Positions 48,473-58,468 of a stretch of 64,000 nt of DNA are shown one piece after another; the first letter of the stretch is position 1, and each line of letters begins with the position of its first letter. Position numbers and translations under genes: made by a program. The stretch spans positions 60,405,002-60,469,001 of the forward strand of contig NC_092861.1 of assembly GCF_032062135.1 (NCBI RefSeq). Reading direction: 5' to 3'. This DNA is from Pyxicephalus adspersus. Taxonomy: Eukaryota > Chordata > Amphibia > Anura > Pyxicephalidae. The notes under the pieces were generated by a model that worked only from the letters and a program-made list of their open reading frames with translations, searched no databases and was not told the DNA's origin.

Positions 48473-49624
48473 TTCTTTAAATACACACACACACTGTACA
48501 TAATTACACATAATTACCTCCACTCTAAATCATAAAACCTCGTTGGCATGTGAAGCCGTGACCTTATTCATTACCCATGTGATATCACAAAGCTAAGCCG
48601 AACCATGCCGGAAAAAAAAACATATCAATTTAGGGTGCATAAAATAAAACAAAGATAGTATGATAACATTACCAGCCATGGATGAAATCAGAACCTCCAG
48701 TGTTTTATTTATTCAGTTAGAAATGTTATCTCATCATAGCATATTTGCCTAGAGAAGGTTAAATGGACATTATGAGAGGAAAAACAGGATGATAAAAAGA
48801 TATCAGAGGAGGGAATATGCTTAGTATTGGTATGAGCAATAAACCCATCAGAGTGAACTGCTGGTCCTTGGCAGCCAGCGCTCTTGATTTCCCAGTAGAA
48901 AGTTAGAGTGTTTTCCTGTCCTGGAAGCAGTGACATTGCAATGTGAAGTTTTGCGCAGCGAAGGCCATGTGAAAACGAGACAGTTTACTCTAGGCCTCTG
49001 GGGTCTCCACTGTCACACATGTAAACTGTCAGCTAGTTCTGTTTTCTTTCCATGTCCCTGGCTCTGCAGCCAGCCTAGTGACAGTAGCAATCTGTCAGGG
49101 GCCAGACTGACATTCCAGGGTGGGGATTTTCTGTCACCAATGACCTTGGAAAGCACTAGAGATAATAAACCTAGGAAGCATGTGTGAGTGTGTGTATGTG
49201 ATGACATGAGGTTTAAGAAAATATCAGCCAAATGCTGTGCAATTGCCTTTCACAATAGACAGACTTAGGCTGCTGTTTCCATGTTCAGCTGAAGAACTTT
49301 ACATTCCAAATTCCCATTCATGGGCTGCTTGCCTGCTGCAACGTATATGTAACTGCTAGCCTGCCAACTGCTTCTAATTTCTAAGTGGTCCCAGGTTTTT
49401 GTGGATTAACCCTTGGAAATGATTGCCTATTCTTTTTGAATTTGATTACTATCACCATTTGACATGTTGGCTGTTTCTGAGAGTGGCTATAGACAGAAAG
49501 ATATCTCAGAAGAGGAGGTAACCTGCTCTAGAACCCATGTTCTTTATGCATTCCTCACAGGGGTGCAGCATTTATGATACTTTGCTTTATTCTACTAAAA
49601 AAGGATAAAATACTGGATATAGGA
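48473..49624. other. No gene seen; possible conserved block 48890-49190
   Basis: The block 48890-49190 is non-repetitive and less AT-rich than its flanks (GGCTCTGCAGCCAGCCTAGT, TCAGGGGCCAGACTGACATT), with no protein-like frame. It may be conserved non-coding DNA. The rest has no recognisable structure. Confidence 0.3.
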
Positions 49625-49960
49625 GATGGTTGGTAAAAATTTCACTTTTTCACCAAAAAAAAAAATCACTTACCTTTACTTGTACAAAGCCGTCAATCCA
49701 TCCACAAACCAAGTCCAGCAAGTCTCCTTCCTGGAACTCGCCCCCTGTCCAGTGCTACTATCTTCATTTTTCTTCTCATCACCCGATCCTGCACTCTACA
49801 CATTTTCCTTTGCTCTTTACCGACACGGTGGTAAAGATGGAAGGGGTGGGGACTCCCCTAAAAAAATTAACAACATGTAAAAAAGTATCTCACACATTTT
49901 TTCTATGATGTAAAATGGCTAGCCACCCTTTTACATAATAGAAAAAAGGGGTGACCTACT
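49625..49960. mobile_element. TTAA-type MITE, left end uncertain
   Basis: The right end, GGGGTGACCTACT followed by TTAA (49961-49964), inverted gives AGTAGGTCACC, the family terminus. The body contains CTTACCTTTACTTGTACAAA and CGTCAATCCATCC, comparable to CTTACCTTCATGGATGGAAA and CATCAATCCCTC in the copy at 59614. Confidence 0.5.
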
Positions 49961-49964
49961 TTAA

Positions 49965-50559
49965 GACTACTACTGACTGGATACAAATTAGATTTTTAAT
50001 GTAATTGTTGTTGATATTACAGATTAAAATATGGCTGTGCCCATCCAGTTAAGGATTTACTTCATACAGCCAATCGAAAAAGTGAAAAATGTTACAAATC
50101 TTTCTTTGTTCACCAAAGTCAAACCCTGGCTAAAAGGGAAATTAGAGGCAAAGCTTTCCTGTTGTTTCAATTGATTCTCTGTAATAATATTACTTTTATT
50201 AACAGAATTCATTTTAAAAAGAAGTACTTAAAATAGTTAAAATGACTGATTTTCACTTTCCCTTGGACCCTCCATGGACAGGAAGTGTGTAGCATTTCGG
50301 TCTCACTGTGATTCTTTGATGTTGAAGAGCAGAAGATAACCTTCTAATTGCTGAGTAAACAAACCAGGAAGATTCTCCATGACAGCTGTAATGACAGCAT
50401 GGAACAAAAAATATTTTTCTCACTTATAAAGCATTCCTCGTAATTTGGATATGACCTAAAAATGTAAGATAATGCTTGCTACCAAAACCAAACTATAAAA
50501 AAGGGCATTTTGTACACAGATTTGCTATAATCTACACTTCCTAGCCAAAAAAGTCACAC
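49965..50559. other. No gene seen
   Basis: Unique AT-rich sequence; nothing recognisable. Confidence 0.4.
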
Positions 50560-51030
50560 TTTAATGTTTTGTTGGACAGCCTTTAGCTTTGGTTACCCAT
50601 TCACTGTGGTTATGTTTCAAAAGCTCATACAATGTCACAACATTTATTTCTGTCCAGTTTCATTTATTTTTTGCCAAGATCTTTGATGATGGGAGAGTTG
50701 GACTGTGTAAAGTCTTCTTTAGCATATCACAAAGATTCTTTTAATGTACAGCGCTGCGTAATATGTTGGCTCTATATAAATCGTGTTTATTATTATTATT
50801 ATTAATAATAATAATAATAATAATAATAATTCTTAAGGTCTGTGGTGGCCAATCTATGTTTGAAAGTTATATGTCAATCTCTTTTACCAACTCTGTCACA
50901 GTTTGATTCTGATGAATCCTGTCTTTTTCATCTTGGAATATGCCCATGCCATCAGGGAACTAGAAATTGTCGGAAAAACCTGGTCATTCAGTATATTCAG
51001 GTAGTCAGCCGACTTCATTTTTCTGGTTAT
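50560..51030 (-). mobile_element. Tc1/mariner-like transposase fossil (C-terminal part)
   Basis: Read on the minus strand, the sequence carries the C-terminal end of a DD34E Tc1-type transposase. The segment GATTGGCCACCACAGACC gives W-P-P-Q, the start of the WPPQSPDLNPIENLW signature. AGAATCTTTGTGATATGCTA gives NLCDMLK, the continuation after the catalytic glutamate region. LHSPTLPSSK and TEINVVTLYELLKHN match the family C-terminus. Stops and frame breaks are present, and a LINE tail (50741-50828) splits the signature exactly between W-P-P-Q and NLCDML. The upstream part (50835-51030) keeps nucleotide-level resemblance (CATCTTGGAATATGCCCATG, CCATCAGGGAAC). Dead copy; ends not located. Confidence 0.7.
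50741..50828 (+). mobile_element. L2-type LINE 3' tail inserted in Tc1 fossil
   Basis: A very short insertion: TTAATGTACAGCGCTGCGTA, ATATGTTGGCTCTATATAAA, then (TTA)n switching to (AAT)n. ATTCTT occurs at both sides (50735-50740 and 50829-50834), a likely 6-bp target duplication, although ATT could partly belong to the tail. Confidence 0.75.
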
Positions 51031-51138
51031 GATTAGGACATCTATTTGATTATTCTTCATCCTTTTTTTTAATGTAAAGCCCAAACTATTTTAAATGGGT
51101 TAGAGTATGGTTAAAACCTTTGGCAGTTTTGCTTTTAA

Positions 51139-51623
51139 AGTGGACATATCTTTGCTTTTTTTTTTTTTTTTACTTTATATAAAAGGATAGATAACCTTTT
51201 TATATGAGGTAAAAATGTGTTTATGATTTTATTAACTTTACCATGGTGGTAGACTGAATGGAACGATTGCAGCGTCCTGGGATACCTATGTCACTCATCC
51301 CAGGAGGCTGCGGGCTGCTCCTGATCTTGGGCATGCACAGAAGGGGCTTTCTTCTACTGCAAAAAAATGTATATATAGATATGTAGATATCTATATTAAA
51401 TTTATGAAGACAAGGCCCCAGGTCTCTCTCCTGTGAAATGCAAGATCAGGTGACGTAGGAAGAAGAACCAGGAGGAACACAGAAGAAGATGGTGCTCGGT
51501 GTCCAGCCCACGCCAGGATGAAGAAGGAAGATGGGGCAGCGCAGGACCGACTTGACTAGGATCGAAGAGGGATTGACGACTTTCCGCACGTAAAGGTTAG
51601 TGTTATTTTTTTCATGATCGACT
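51139..51623. mobile_element. TTAA-flanked MITE (T2-like), 485 bp
   Basis: TTAA at 51135-51138 and 51624-51627. The ends read AGTGGACAT (left) and AGTCGATCAT (inverted right). The interior shares GGGATACCTATGTCA and the GCTGCTCC...AGAAGG arrangement with the element at 1363 in the opposite orientation. No coding capacity. Confidence 0.6.
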
Positions 51624-51627
51624 TTAA

Positions 51628-53771
51628 CGTGTCCTGTTTGGTACATTTCTGTTCACTTTGTGTTTAAGAAATACAGTCAAAGGGGGAGATCCCATCAAAG
51701 CTAACAGATATCCCTCCTTAGTTTTCATTAGAACAGGTTTGTCTATTGTCAAATGTCTCCTCAACTGTTTTTTTCATAACAACAGTTAGAGTTTGCTGGG
51801 AACTTTTTTTATTGGAGACAACGGTCAAACTAGGATAGAGGTTTTGCACTTTCTCCAAACCTAAAACAAGTATGTTTTATATATATTTTAAGTATTCGTT
51901 TGCTAAAGTAAGATTTGAAGGCATATTTGAAAACCTTTAGGCTTGATTCACATCCTGATAACTGTCAAATGTCCATCACTTCTGAGAATTGCATATTCTA
52001 GGGTTGACCCTAATGTTAGTGTTTACCTTTAACTTGCTGTATAATCTTTAACAAAACCAAGTATTTAGACATGTGAGGTCATTATTTATTGGGTTTGACC
52101 ACATATCCCCTCACCTCCTCACTAGACATGAACACCTCTGTGGTTACAAATCAGAAGGGGATGATAATCAAGGACCCTACTCAGGTTACCATCACTGAAC
52201 TGTGTTTTGTTTTATATAGAGAGGGCAAATAAGGGTCACCAAGACATAGTGAGGCAATCTCTGCTAGCCTCCCCTAGCACTTCATCCACCAGCTAAAGAG
52301 TGACAGAAACATTCCAAGTAAATAACTTCAATAACTGATGCAACTAGAAAGAAAAGACAACGAAAGAATACACCAGATGCTCCCTTACATTTTACTTTTT
52401 CTGTCTTTTGTTCCTCAGTGTTGAATTAACTTTTTAGGCTATTCTGCTCTGAAAGCTATGTCTGATTTCTCAGTTTGCTGACATCTGCAATGACTCAAGG
52501 AAGATGTGACTACGCTTTTGCTAGGAATAATGGCGGTCATGACAGACATGTCTTTAGAACATGGTAGAGCACATCAAGTGGTCTAGGAAACACTTATTAT
52601 GTAGATGAAAGCAGTCTTGTCAAGAGGAATCGAAAGATCTAAAAATACCTAAAATACCACAAATATATTCTCATCTTTCCTTCTATGTGGCAAAGGCAAT
52701 GTCAAAGTCACAAAGTTTATGTCTTTTAGTTTTCTGTCACATGTAAAATGGGTTCATTCTAGTTTTAAAATGAGTTATAATTGGCTTATCATTTTTCAGT
52801 GAAAGATAGAAACAGTGTTACGGGTCAGCAAAAATATAAAACTGTTTTAAATTGGACTTGGCATGGCAAGAGTCAGGTTTTGGCAGGATTTGTCAAAGAT
52901 TCTTCATTGATCAAAAATTATTTAATAAACACAAATTACATCACTGTATCTTGGATACAAAAATGATCTCTGATGACAGATAAAACTGGAGATATCATTC
53001 AAAGTAATTTTTCATCTGACAATGGTATTTGAGAAATTTTAGATTTAGTTACACTTTAAGGTCAGTGTGAGATCAGTGTTCTCTGTGCAATGTGAATGTG
53101 TGATAAAAGCATAGCAAATGCATGACAAACACACCGCAAATGCCTGCGTACGCTAGCTTTGTTCCTGTTCAAAGCACAAAAAAAATTACCATACAAGTCT
53201 CAAAAAACAACTGCAAAAGGTCCTGCTTGTTCACTTACGTTTCTGTACCTGGGACCTAAAATAGCTCAATATACATTGGAAAATAGGTATACATAGTTAT
53301 GGCAATACATATTATTTAATATGTATGTGTATATGACATATATGACTTGTTTTCAGGTGTCATACATGGGTCACCAAACAGAGGAGCTTTTTTTAGGCAG
53401 GATAATGAATAGACTGGAAATCGTGACATGTTAGAAAGATTGATGGGACTTAGGGTGTTAAAAAGGTCACAAAAGTGAAGACCATCCTTTTTATATTTGT
53501 CATAGGTTTATCCACTATATGCTCAGCACTGCACAACTGTAGAGCTGCCGAATTAAAATTTGATATGTTAGGAGAGAATCTTGGGCAAGATTCTAGATTT
53601 TGTTTCTTTCTCCAAACTTGTATAGGTGTGCTGGTGCTTTTTAAATTGGTCCTGCAAAGAGGAAAAAACTTAACTTGTGCAGCAAAGGTAAGAAGTAGAT
53701 TGTGGAGCTCTTCTCAATACCTTTATATGAACTTTCGGTAGAGTAAACTTCATTTTTCCTCACTTTCTTCT
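51628..53771. other. No gene seen
   Basis: Unique AT-rich sequence. The frame at 53475-53741 has an N-terminal hydrophobic stretch, but no recognisable domain and no gene context. Confidence 0.4.
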
Positions 53772-53925
53772 GGGGGAAATATATAAAGCAGTGAATCTGA
53801 GATTCAGCAAACATTCTTTTGTGGAGAATCAGTCATTACTGAAAACACTTGGACAGGAAAGATTTCCACCAGAAAATGTTTGCTGAAGCTCAGTCTCATT
53901 GCTTGATAAATAAACCCATAAAGTG
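53772..53925. mobile_element. Palindromic MITE (AAAGCAGTGAATC type)
   Basis: The left arm, ATATATAAAGCAGTGAATCT, is the inverted counterpart of the right arm, CAGTCTCATTGCTTGATAAA. Inner AGCAAACATTCTTTTGTGGA pairs with CCACCAGAAAATGTTTGCTG. Same family as 58068-58210 and related to 12090-12240. Confidence 0.65.
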
Positions 53926-54155
53926 GAGCATATCTCTCTAGGTATTAAAGCAAATGTGGTTTTAATACTTCTTCACTATAACAAAAACAAAAAGAATTCA
54001 GTGCCTGGATCCCAAAAAACGCACATAGTTTGGCAGTGAAGGTGGAGTAATCATGTTTGCAATGTTTCCATTCTTAATGACAGTGGGACAGTTACATTGG
54101 ACTTAACATCCCCTTTAATGTGATCAGCAATGTGGTCTAACTTGATGATGTGGAC

Positions 54156-54284
54156 CAGTTGTTCTCAACCAGGGTTCCCTAAACCATAGGGTTCCTCTAA
54201 AGGTTGCTAGGGGTTCCTTAAGCAATATGCAATTTGGGGAAATGAAAATTATTTCGCCCATGTTAAAAATGTCAAGAAAAACTG
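54156..54284. mobile_element. Minimal hAT MITE with perfect 8-bp TSD
   Basis: The element starts CAGTTGTTCTCAACC and ends with a sequence whose inverse is CAGTTTTTCTTGACA (12 of 15 positions shared). It is flanked by ATGTGGAC at 54148-54155 and 54285-54292, an exact 8-bp duplication. An 8-bp duplication and CAG...CTG ends are hallmarks of hAT transposons. The interior (GGGTTCC words, GGTTGCTAGGGGTTCCTTAA) matches a hAT family I recognise from frogs. Only 129 bp remain, with no coding sequence. Confidence 0.85.
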
Positions 54285-54292
54285 ATGTGGAC

Positions 54293-55129
54293 AATGGTCA
54301 GGAGTTGTACAGGGAGAAAGTGAATGCTAAAGAGTTTAGATGTAAAACAGAATATCTTTTTAGTAAGCAACTTGTGCAATCTTTAAATTCAACCAGTTAA
54401 TATTTTTCTGGCTTATTTTTATTTTTACATTCTGAGTAGGAACAATGGCCAATGAAGCATTCATCCTTCCTACCTGTGTATATATTAGAGGGCTGAGGAA
54501 ACCCAAAGAGTACATTTATTCTCACAATAACTTCTGTGGGTTTTCTACAGTTATCATCATTTTGGAAACATCTACGGCTTCGGAGAATCCTGTAAAATAA
54601 AACCTATGAATGTCCCTTTGAGGAAAAAGAAGAAATGTTTGTATTCTCCATTGTTCCCCTCTTTCACAATTTTCTGTATATGTCCTATGGTGCCAGCATC
54701 ATGGAAAACATATGTGTTTATATTTAAACTAAGTCATCACCACATAATAAAGCCAATCCCACAAAAAGAAGAAGAGACATAAAATCAACAAAACTGCATT
54801 CTGAGAAGAAAAGTAATAGCAAAGCACGCAGGTTCTAAAACATATTTTAGGAAGTAAGTAAAGTAAATCTAAACCCAATCAATAAAATTTCATACAAACT
54901 GCAATATTTTATTTTCTGTAGTACTTTTAAAAAGTTTTCAATATGCATCCTTCATTTAAAAACTAAAATAAAATAAAGTATACTTTGTGATCCTACCCTA
55001 AAGGTTTCTGTTTGTTCTGTTATAGAGTGAAATCTGACTCTAATGCCCCTGATGGAGACTACAAGCATCCATACTCATGCAAATTTAAGGTATAGTCTGC
55101 TAATTCCACTACTAGGATGAGGATGTAGA
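54293..55129. other. No gene seen
   Basis: Unique AT-rich sequence between two members of one hAT family; nothing recognisable. Confidence 0.4.
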
Positions 55130-55390
55130 GAAACATTTTTCATTTTTTTTTTAGCGTCGAGGAACTCCTAAAATATTATTTCGAGACCCAGGAAACCTCT
55201 GCTAAAACAATCTGAAAATTTTATTTGGGGGGAGGGGAGACTCTTAAATTGGTTGCCAATTTTAAGAATGCCCTCCTTACAGTGGTGGCTTGCCTTGCCA
55301 ACTAAAAATATCTTTATTGTTATGCAGCTGCTTCTAGTAGGTGGTGTTGGCCCCAGGGCTATGAAGACATCATCAAATTGGAGATCAGTC

Positions 55391-56110
55391 GGCTCTGTGG
55401 CTAGCTCTCTTACCTTTGCAGCGCTAAAGCTACGTACACACTTCCAATTATTATCGTTGGAAAACGAACGACGAACGTTCATGCACGATATATACGACCG
55501 ATCGTATAGCACCGATCCTGCACATAGAGTTAACGACACGATCGTTCGTAGATATTGTACACACAATAGATACGATCGTTTGAGCGATAGAGGAACTATG
55601 TGCACGACAGGAAAGTGAACGGACGTTCGTTCATCACGCATGCTCTGAACATGGACGATCAATGAACGACCGTACACACGAACGATGTTCAACGATCGTC
55701 GTCCAATCCGTCGGTCCGGTCGTTCGTTTCCAGCGACTTTCCTCGTTCGTCGGCGTCGTTGGTTACTTTTTTACGAACGATTTTTTGCCCAATCGATCGT
55801 TCGTCGTTCGATTGGAACGATAAAAATTGGAAGTGTGTACGCACCTTAAGTCACAGGTTTATGTTCCAGCCAAGACAATATCTACAAGGAGTTTGTATGT
55901 TCTCCCCATGGGTTTCTTCCCACATCCTAAAACATGCAGTTAGGGTAATTGGCTTCTCCTCAAAAATTGACCTTAGACTGTGTTATTGACATTTGAATAT
56001 GGTATGGGCATTAGACTATGAGTCCCTTTGAAGGACAGTTAGTGACATGACTAGTGACTTTGTAAAGTGCTGCATAATATGTCAACACTACATAAATACA
56101 AGTAAATAGA
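55391..56110 (+). mobile_element. tRNA-derived SINE, split by a TTAA MITE
   Basis: The head, GGCTCTGTGGCTAGCTCTCT, resembles the A-box region of the copy at 60818 (minus). After the MITE, the sequence resumes with GTCACAGGTTTATGTTCCAGC (decayed B-box region), GTTTGTATGTTCTCCCC, AACATGCAGTTAGGGTAATT, AGTTAGTGACATGACTAGTG and the GTAAAGTGCTGCATAATATG tail. Total SINE length without the insert is about 290 bp. The tRNA-like promoter is degenerate. Confidence 0.7.
55428..55845. mobile_element. CpG-rich TTAA MITE, 418 bp, complete
   Basis: The left terminus runs GCTACGTACACACTTCCAAT then TATCGTT and CGAACGACGAACG. The inverted right terminus runs GGTGCGTACACACTTCCAAT then TATCGTT and CGAACGACGAACG. 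The inverted repeats extend over about 48 bp. Flanks are CTAA (left) and TTAA (right), consistent with a TTAA target with one change. The body is extraordinarily rich in CGATCG/CGAACG words with CpGs largely intact. Long open frames crossing it (for example 55168-55692 on the minus strand) are by-products. A partial copy is at 30931. Confidence 0.8.
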
Positions 56111-56202
56111 ATAAATAAAATATTAGGCACAGTTAGAGGAATCCATTGCAACCTCTGGCGGAACCCCAGGGTTCCACAAAACTGTTTGACAATGGCTGGT
56201 TT

Positions 56203-58067
56203 GGAATAAAATAGTCAGATGGTTCTATAGAAAGTGCATGTAGATAAGATGTAGCTAAGGGAGGCTGGAGATCAGCAGCACCAAAATGTGAAAAATGGGA
56301 ATACAGTATTTTATGGAAAAAAACTCCTCTTTCCCAGTGCTCTGGAAAACTAGGTGTCATTCAGTTTATATCTATTTCAACAGTGCAACTTAGTTTTACA
56401 CAGACAAAACAGCCCTGCAATCAGAATGATGCAATTTATTAACTGAGGACATGCCAAATTTGTCTAAATTTAAGGAAGGCTGCCAGGATAGAAATACTGT
56501 ACATTTAACACATGAATCAGGGCCATGTCTCACATGTCAGCACCAATATTACTATTACCAGTATCATGCACCAACATGTATCACCAACTTGTACACCTTG
56601 TATATATTTTGCATACTGGATAACTTTTGGCAGCCCTACACCCCCATTGTCTTTATCTTTTTACTGCTTATTTATTACCTTGGTGACAGTTATGAGTCAG
56701 AATTTCTTGCAGATATTAGTGCTGGCCTCAGGCCCAGGAACAGTTGTAGCTGGTACTGTCCCCAGTTTGTAGTCACTATTTGCAACAGATTTGTGTAGTA
56801 TATTGCAATAGTAGAATTGAATTCCATGCAGAAAACATTTCCAGCTGTAGAAGGGATTCAGCCCAAGGTTTTTTAGGTGTGGCAAACAATGGCACTTCAA
56901 GTGTTATTGAACAATCATTTCCTTGAAAAATAAATAACATCAACATGAAGGCTCAGAGCCTGGTTTAACTGGTATGCTGAGCTGTTACGTTAGACTGCCA
57001 AAGTGTTACCGACATTTCTGGCATGATTAGGTATAAACAGACTAGGTAATATTTCTGCATTGTAATCTGTTTAATATTATTATGATCTCTGTGTAATTGA
57101 CTGTAAGCTGACCTTGCTTTCCTGACAAATGCTGGCTGGTTAAAATAAATACATAGATACTTTTGGTTGCAATCGACTAGTTATTACGAGCAGACCGCAT
57201 ATGACTAATACGCCGTCCAGCTCATCTACTACAAAAAAGGCCAAGTTCTGGAACTTTCTTTAGAAGCGTTAAGTAGAGAGATAAACAGGGAGGAGGAACC
57301 AGAGAAGAAAAAGCAGAAAATCTGGTTGTATGGACGTAATGATCATTGTTTTGTGGCTTCTCCACCCAAACGCAAATCCCTCGGCAGTGACGAACTGTTC
57401 AGCTTCATCTAGACAGAATGCAGAATTGTACAGCATTCCTCAGTACAGCACTTCAGAAGCAGACAGGACCAGCAAGTCAGCTTCATTGTCCCCTGCATTT
57501 TATATTAACTGCAATTCCACGTTGTCTGCTTTGTATAATGCTAAACATTCCAGCATTAGCTGTCCCCTTTGTAATCGTGTCTGTGTCGTGACATGAAAAA
57601 CAAGCTTTACATTTAGAGCTCTGCCATCTGCTTGCTTACATTTTAACAACAAGCATATGCAGTGTAGAATTGAAATTAGAATCTTATACATGTTATTCAG
57701 CTCTGGCAATTGTTGGGACAAGAAGTGGAAAATGGACAAGAACAAGATGACTTCACAAAATAACAATGCTCATGTTATGAGAAAAAGTTTGTGAGCCCTT
57801 CCAAATTTTCAAGATTTCTGCAAGAATGGCTCAGAAAACCATTATCTGATCATAAGTCATAAAAAGAAATAATGTTAACGAACAACACACAGCATTTTAC
57901 ATTTTTTATTTCAAACATATGGTTCAAACATAGAATGTAATTAATTGAAAAAGTATGTAAACCTCTAGGATAATGGGATTTGGAAAATGGGGTAACTAAA
58001 GTCACGTGTTTTGTTTAGTGCATTCAAAACGACACTCATGGTTTACTCATTTTATTGTAACATCTTT
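56203..58067. other. No gene seen; candidate conserved block and a transposon trace
   Basis: The block about 57330-57720 is treated separately. AAAAGTTTGTGAGCCCTTCC at 57783 and AAAAAGTATGTAAACCTCTA at 57949 resemble text of a DNA transposon family common in fish and frogs, too short and decayed to bound. The rest is unique. Confidence 0.35.
57330..57720. other. Candidate conserved non-coding block
   Basis: This is non-repetitive sequence of balanced composition with intact CpGs (CCTCGGCAGTGACGAACTG) and regulatory-looking words around 57590-57660. An 88-residue frame (57330-57596) has no known domain. The call is by texture only. Confidence 0.2.
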
Positions 58068-58210
58068 AGGGTGTATTTGTAAAGCAGTGAATTGAGATTC
58101 ACTGATGTATTCCCAGGTGGGGAATCAGTCACTGCCACACATAGACCCATAAGATTCTCCACCAAGGAATGTTTCAGTGAATGTCAGATTCATTGCTTTA
58201 TAAATAGACC
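58068..58210. mobile_element. Palindromic MITE (AAAGCAGTGAATC type), ~143 bp
   Basis: The left arm, GGGTGTATTTGTAAAGCAGT, is the inverted counterpart of the right arm, TTGCTTTATAAATAGACCCC. Inner TGAATTGAGATTCACTGATG pairs with TTTCAGTGAATGTCAGATTC. Good arm symmetry. Confidence 0.75.
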
Positions 58211-58270
58211 CCTGAAGTGAAATATGACTCTATCGAAAGGGAATTCAGGAGAAGAGTTGTTGATGTTTAA

Positions 58271-58468
58271 AGCAAAACTAAACTCGAGAAATAAAAAAAA
58301 TACAATCAGGCAGGTCCTTTATTGCAGAAGGGACAGGCGCATGTGCAGCTTTTTGGCAGAAGACAGCAATCAAGTAAGGAAGTTTTATTGCAGAGGGAAC
58401 ATAACCTGTCCATTCTGCAATGACGACCTGCCTGATCACAAATTTTCTAATTGGACTTTTAGTTCCTA
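58271..58468. mobile_element. TTAA-type MITE (T2-like), ~198 bp
   Basis: TTAA at 58267-58270, left end AGCAAAACTAAACTC, right end inverted ATAGGAACTAAAAGTCC, with a decayed right TTAA. It shares TTTATTGCAGAAGGGACAG and the terminal block with 45216-45566. Confidence 0.6.

Larger units (their letters stand above)
55130..56202 (-). mobile_element. hAT family copy, minus orientation, carrying nested SINE and MITE
   Basis: The left part (55130-55215; AGGAACTCCTAAAATATTAT, GAGACCCAGGAAACCTCTGC) is the inverted right end of the hAT family also seen at 54156. The right part (56140-56202; GCAACCTCTGGCGGAACCCC, AGGGTTCCACAAAACTGTTT, then ACAATGGCTG) is its inverted left end. The two halves are compatible with one element of about 1 kb. 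Its interior is occupied by a SINE and, inside that, a TTAA MITE. A target duplication was not found, so two separate fragments remain possible. Confidence 0.55.

Noticed and set aside
53475..53741. Open frame with a signal-peptide-like N-terminus
   Set aside because: Hydrophobic start is plausible by chance; the remainder has no cleavage context, domain or neighbouring exon.
55168..55692. 174-residue open frame on the minus strand, the longest in the window
   Set aside because: It runs across the hAT remnant, SINE head and CpG-rich MITE; the open length comes from the repetitive CGAACG/CGATCG words, and no protein family is recognisable.
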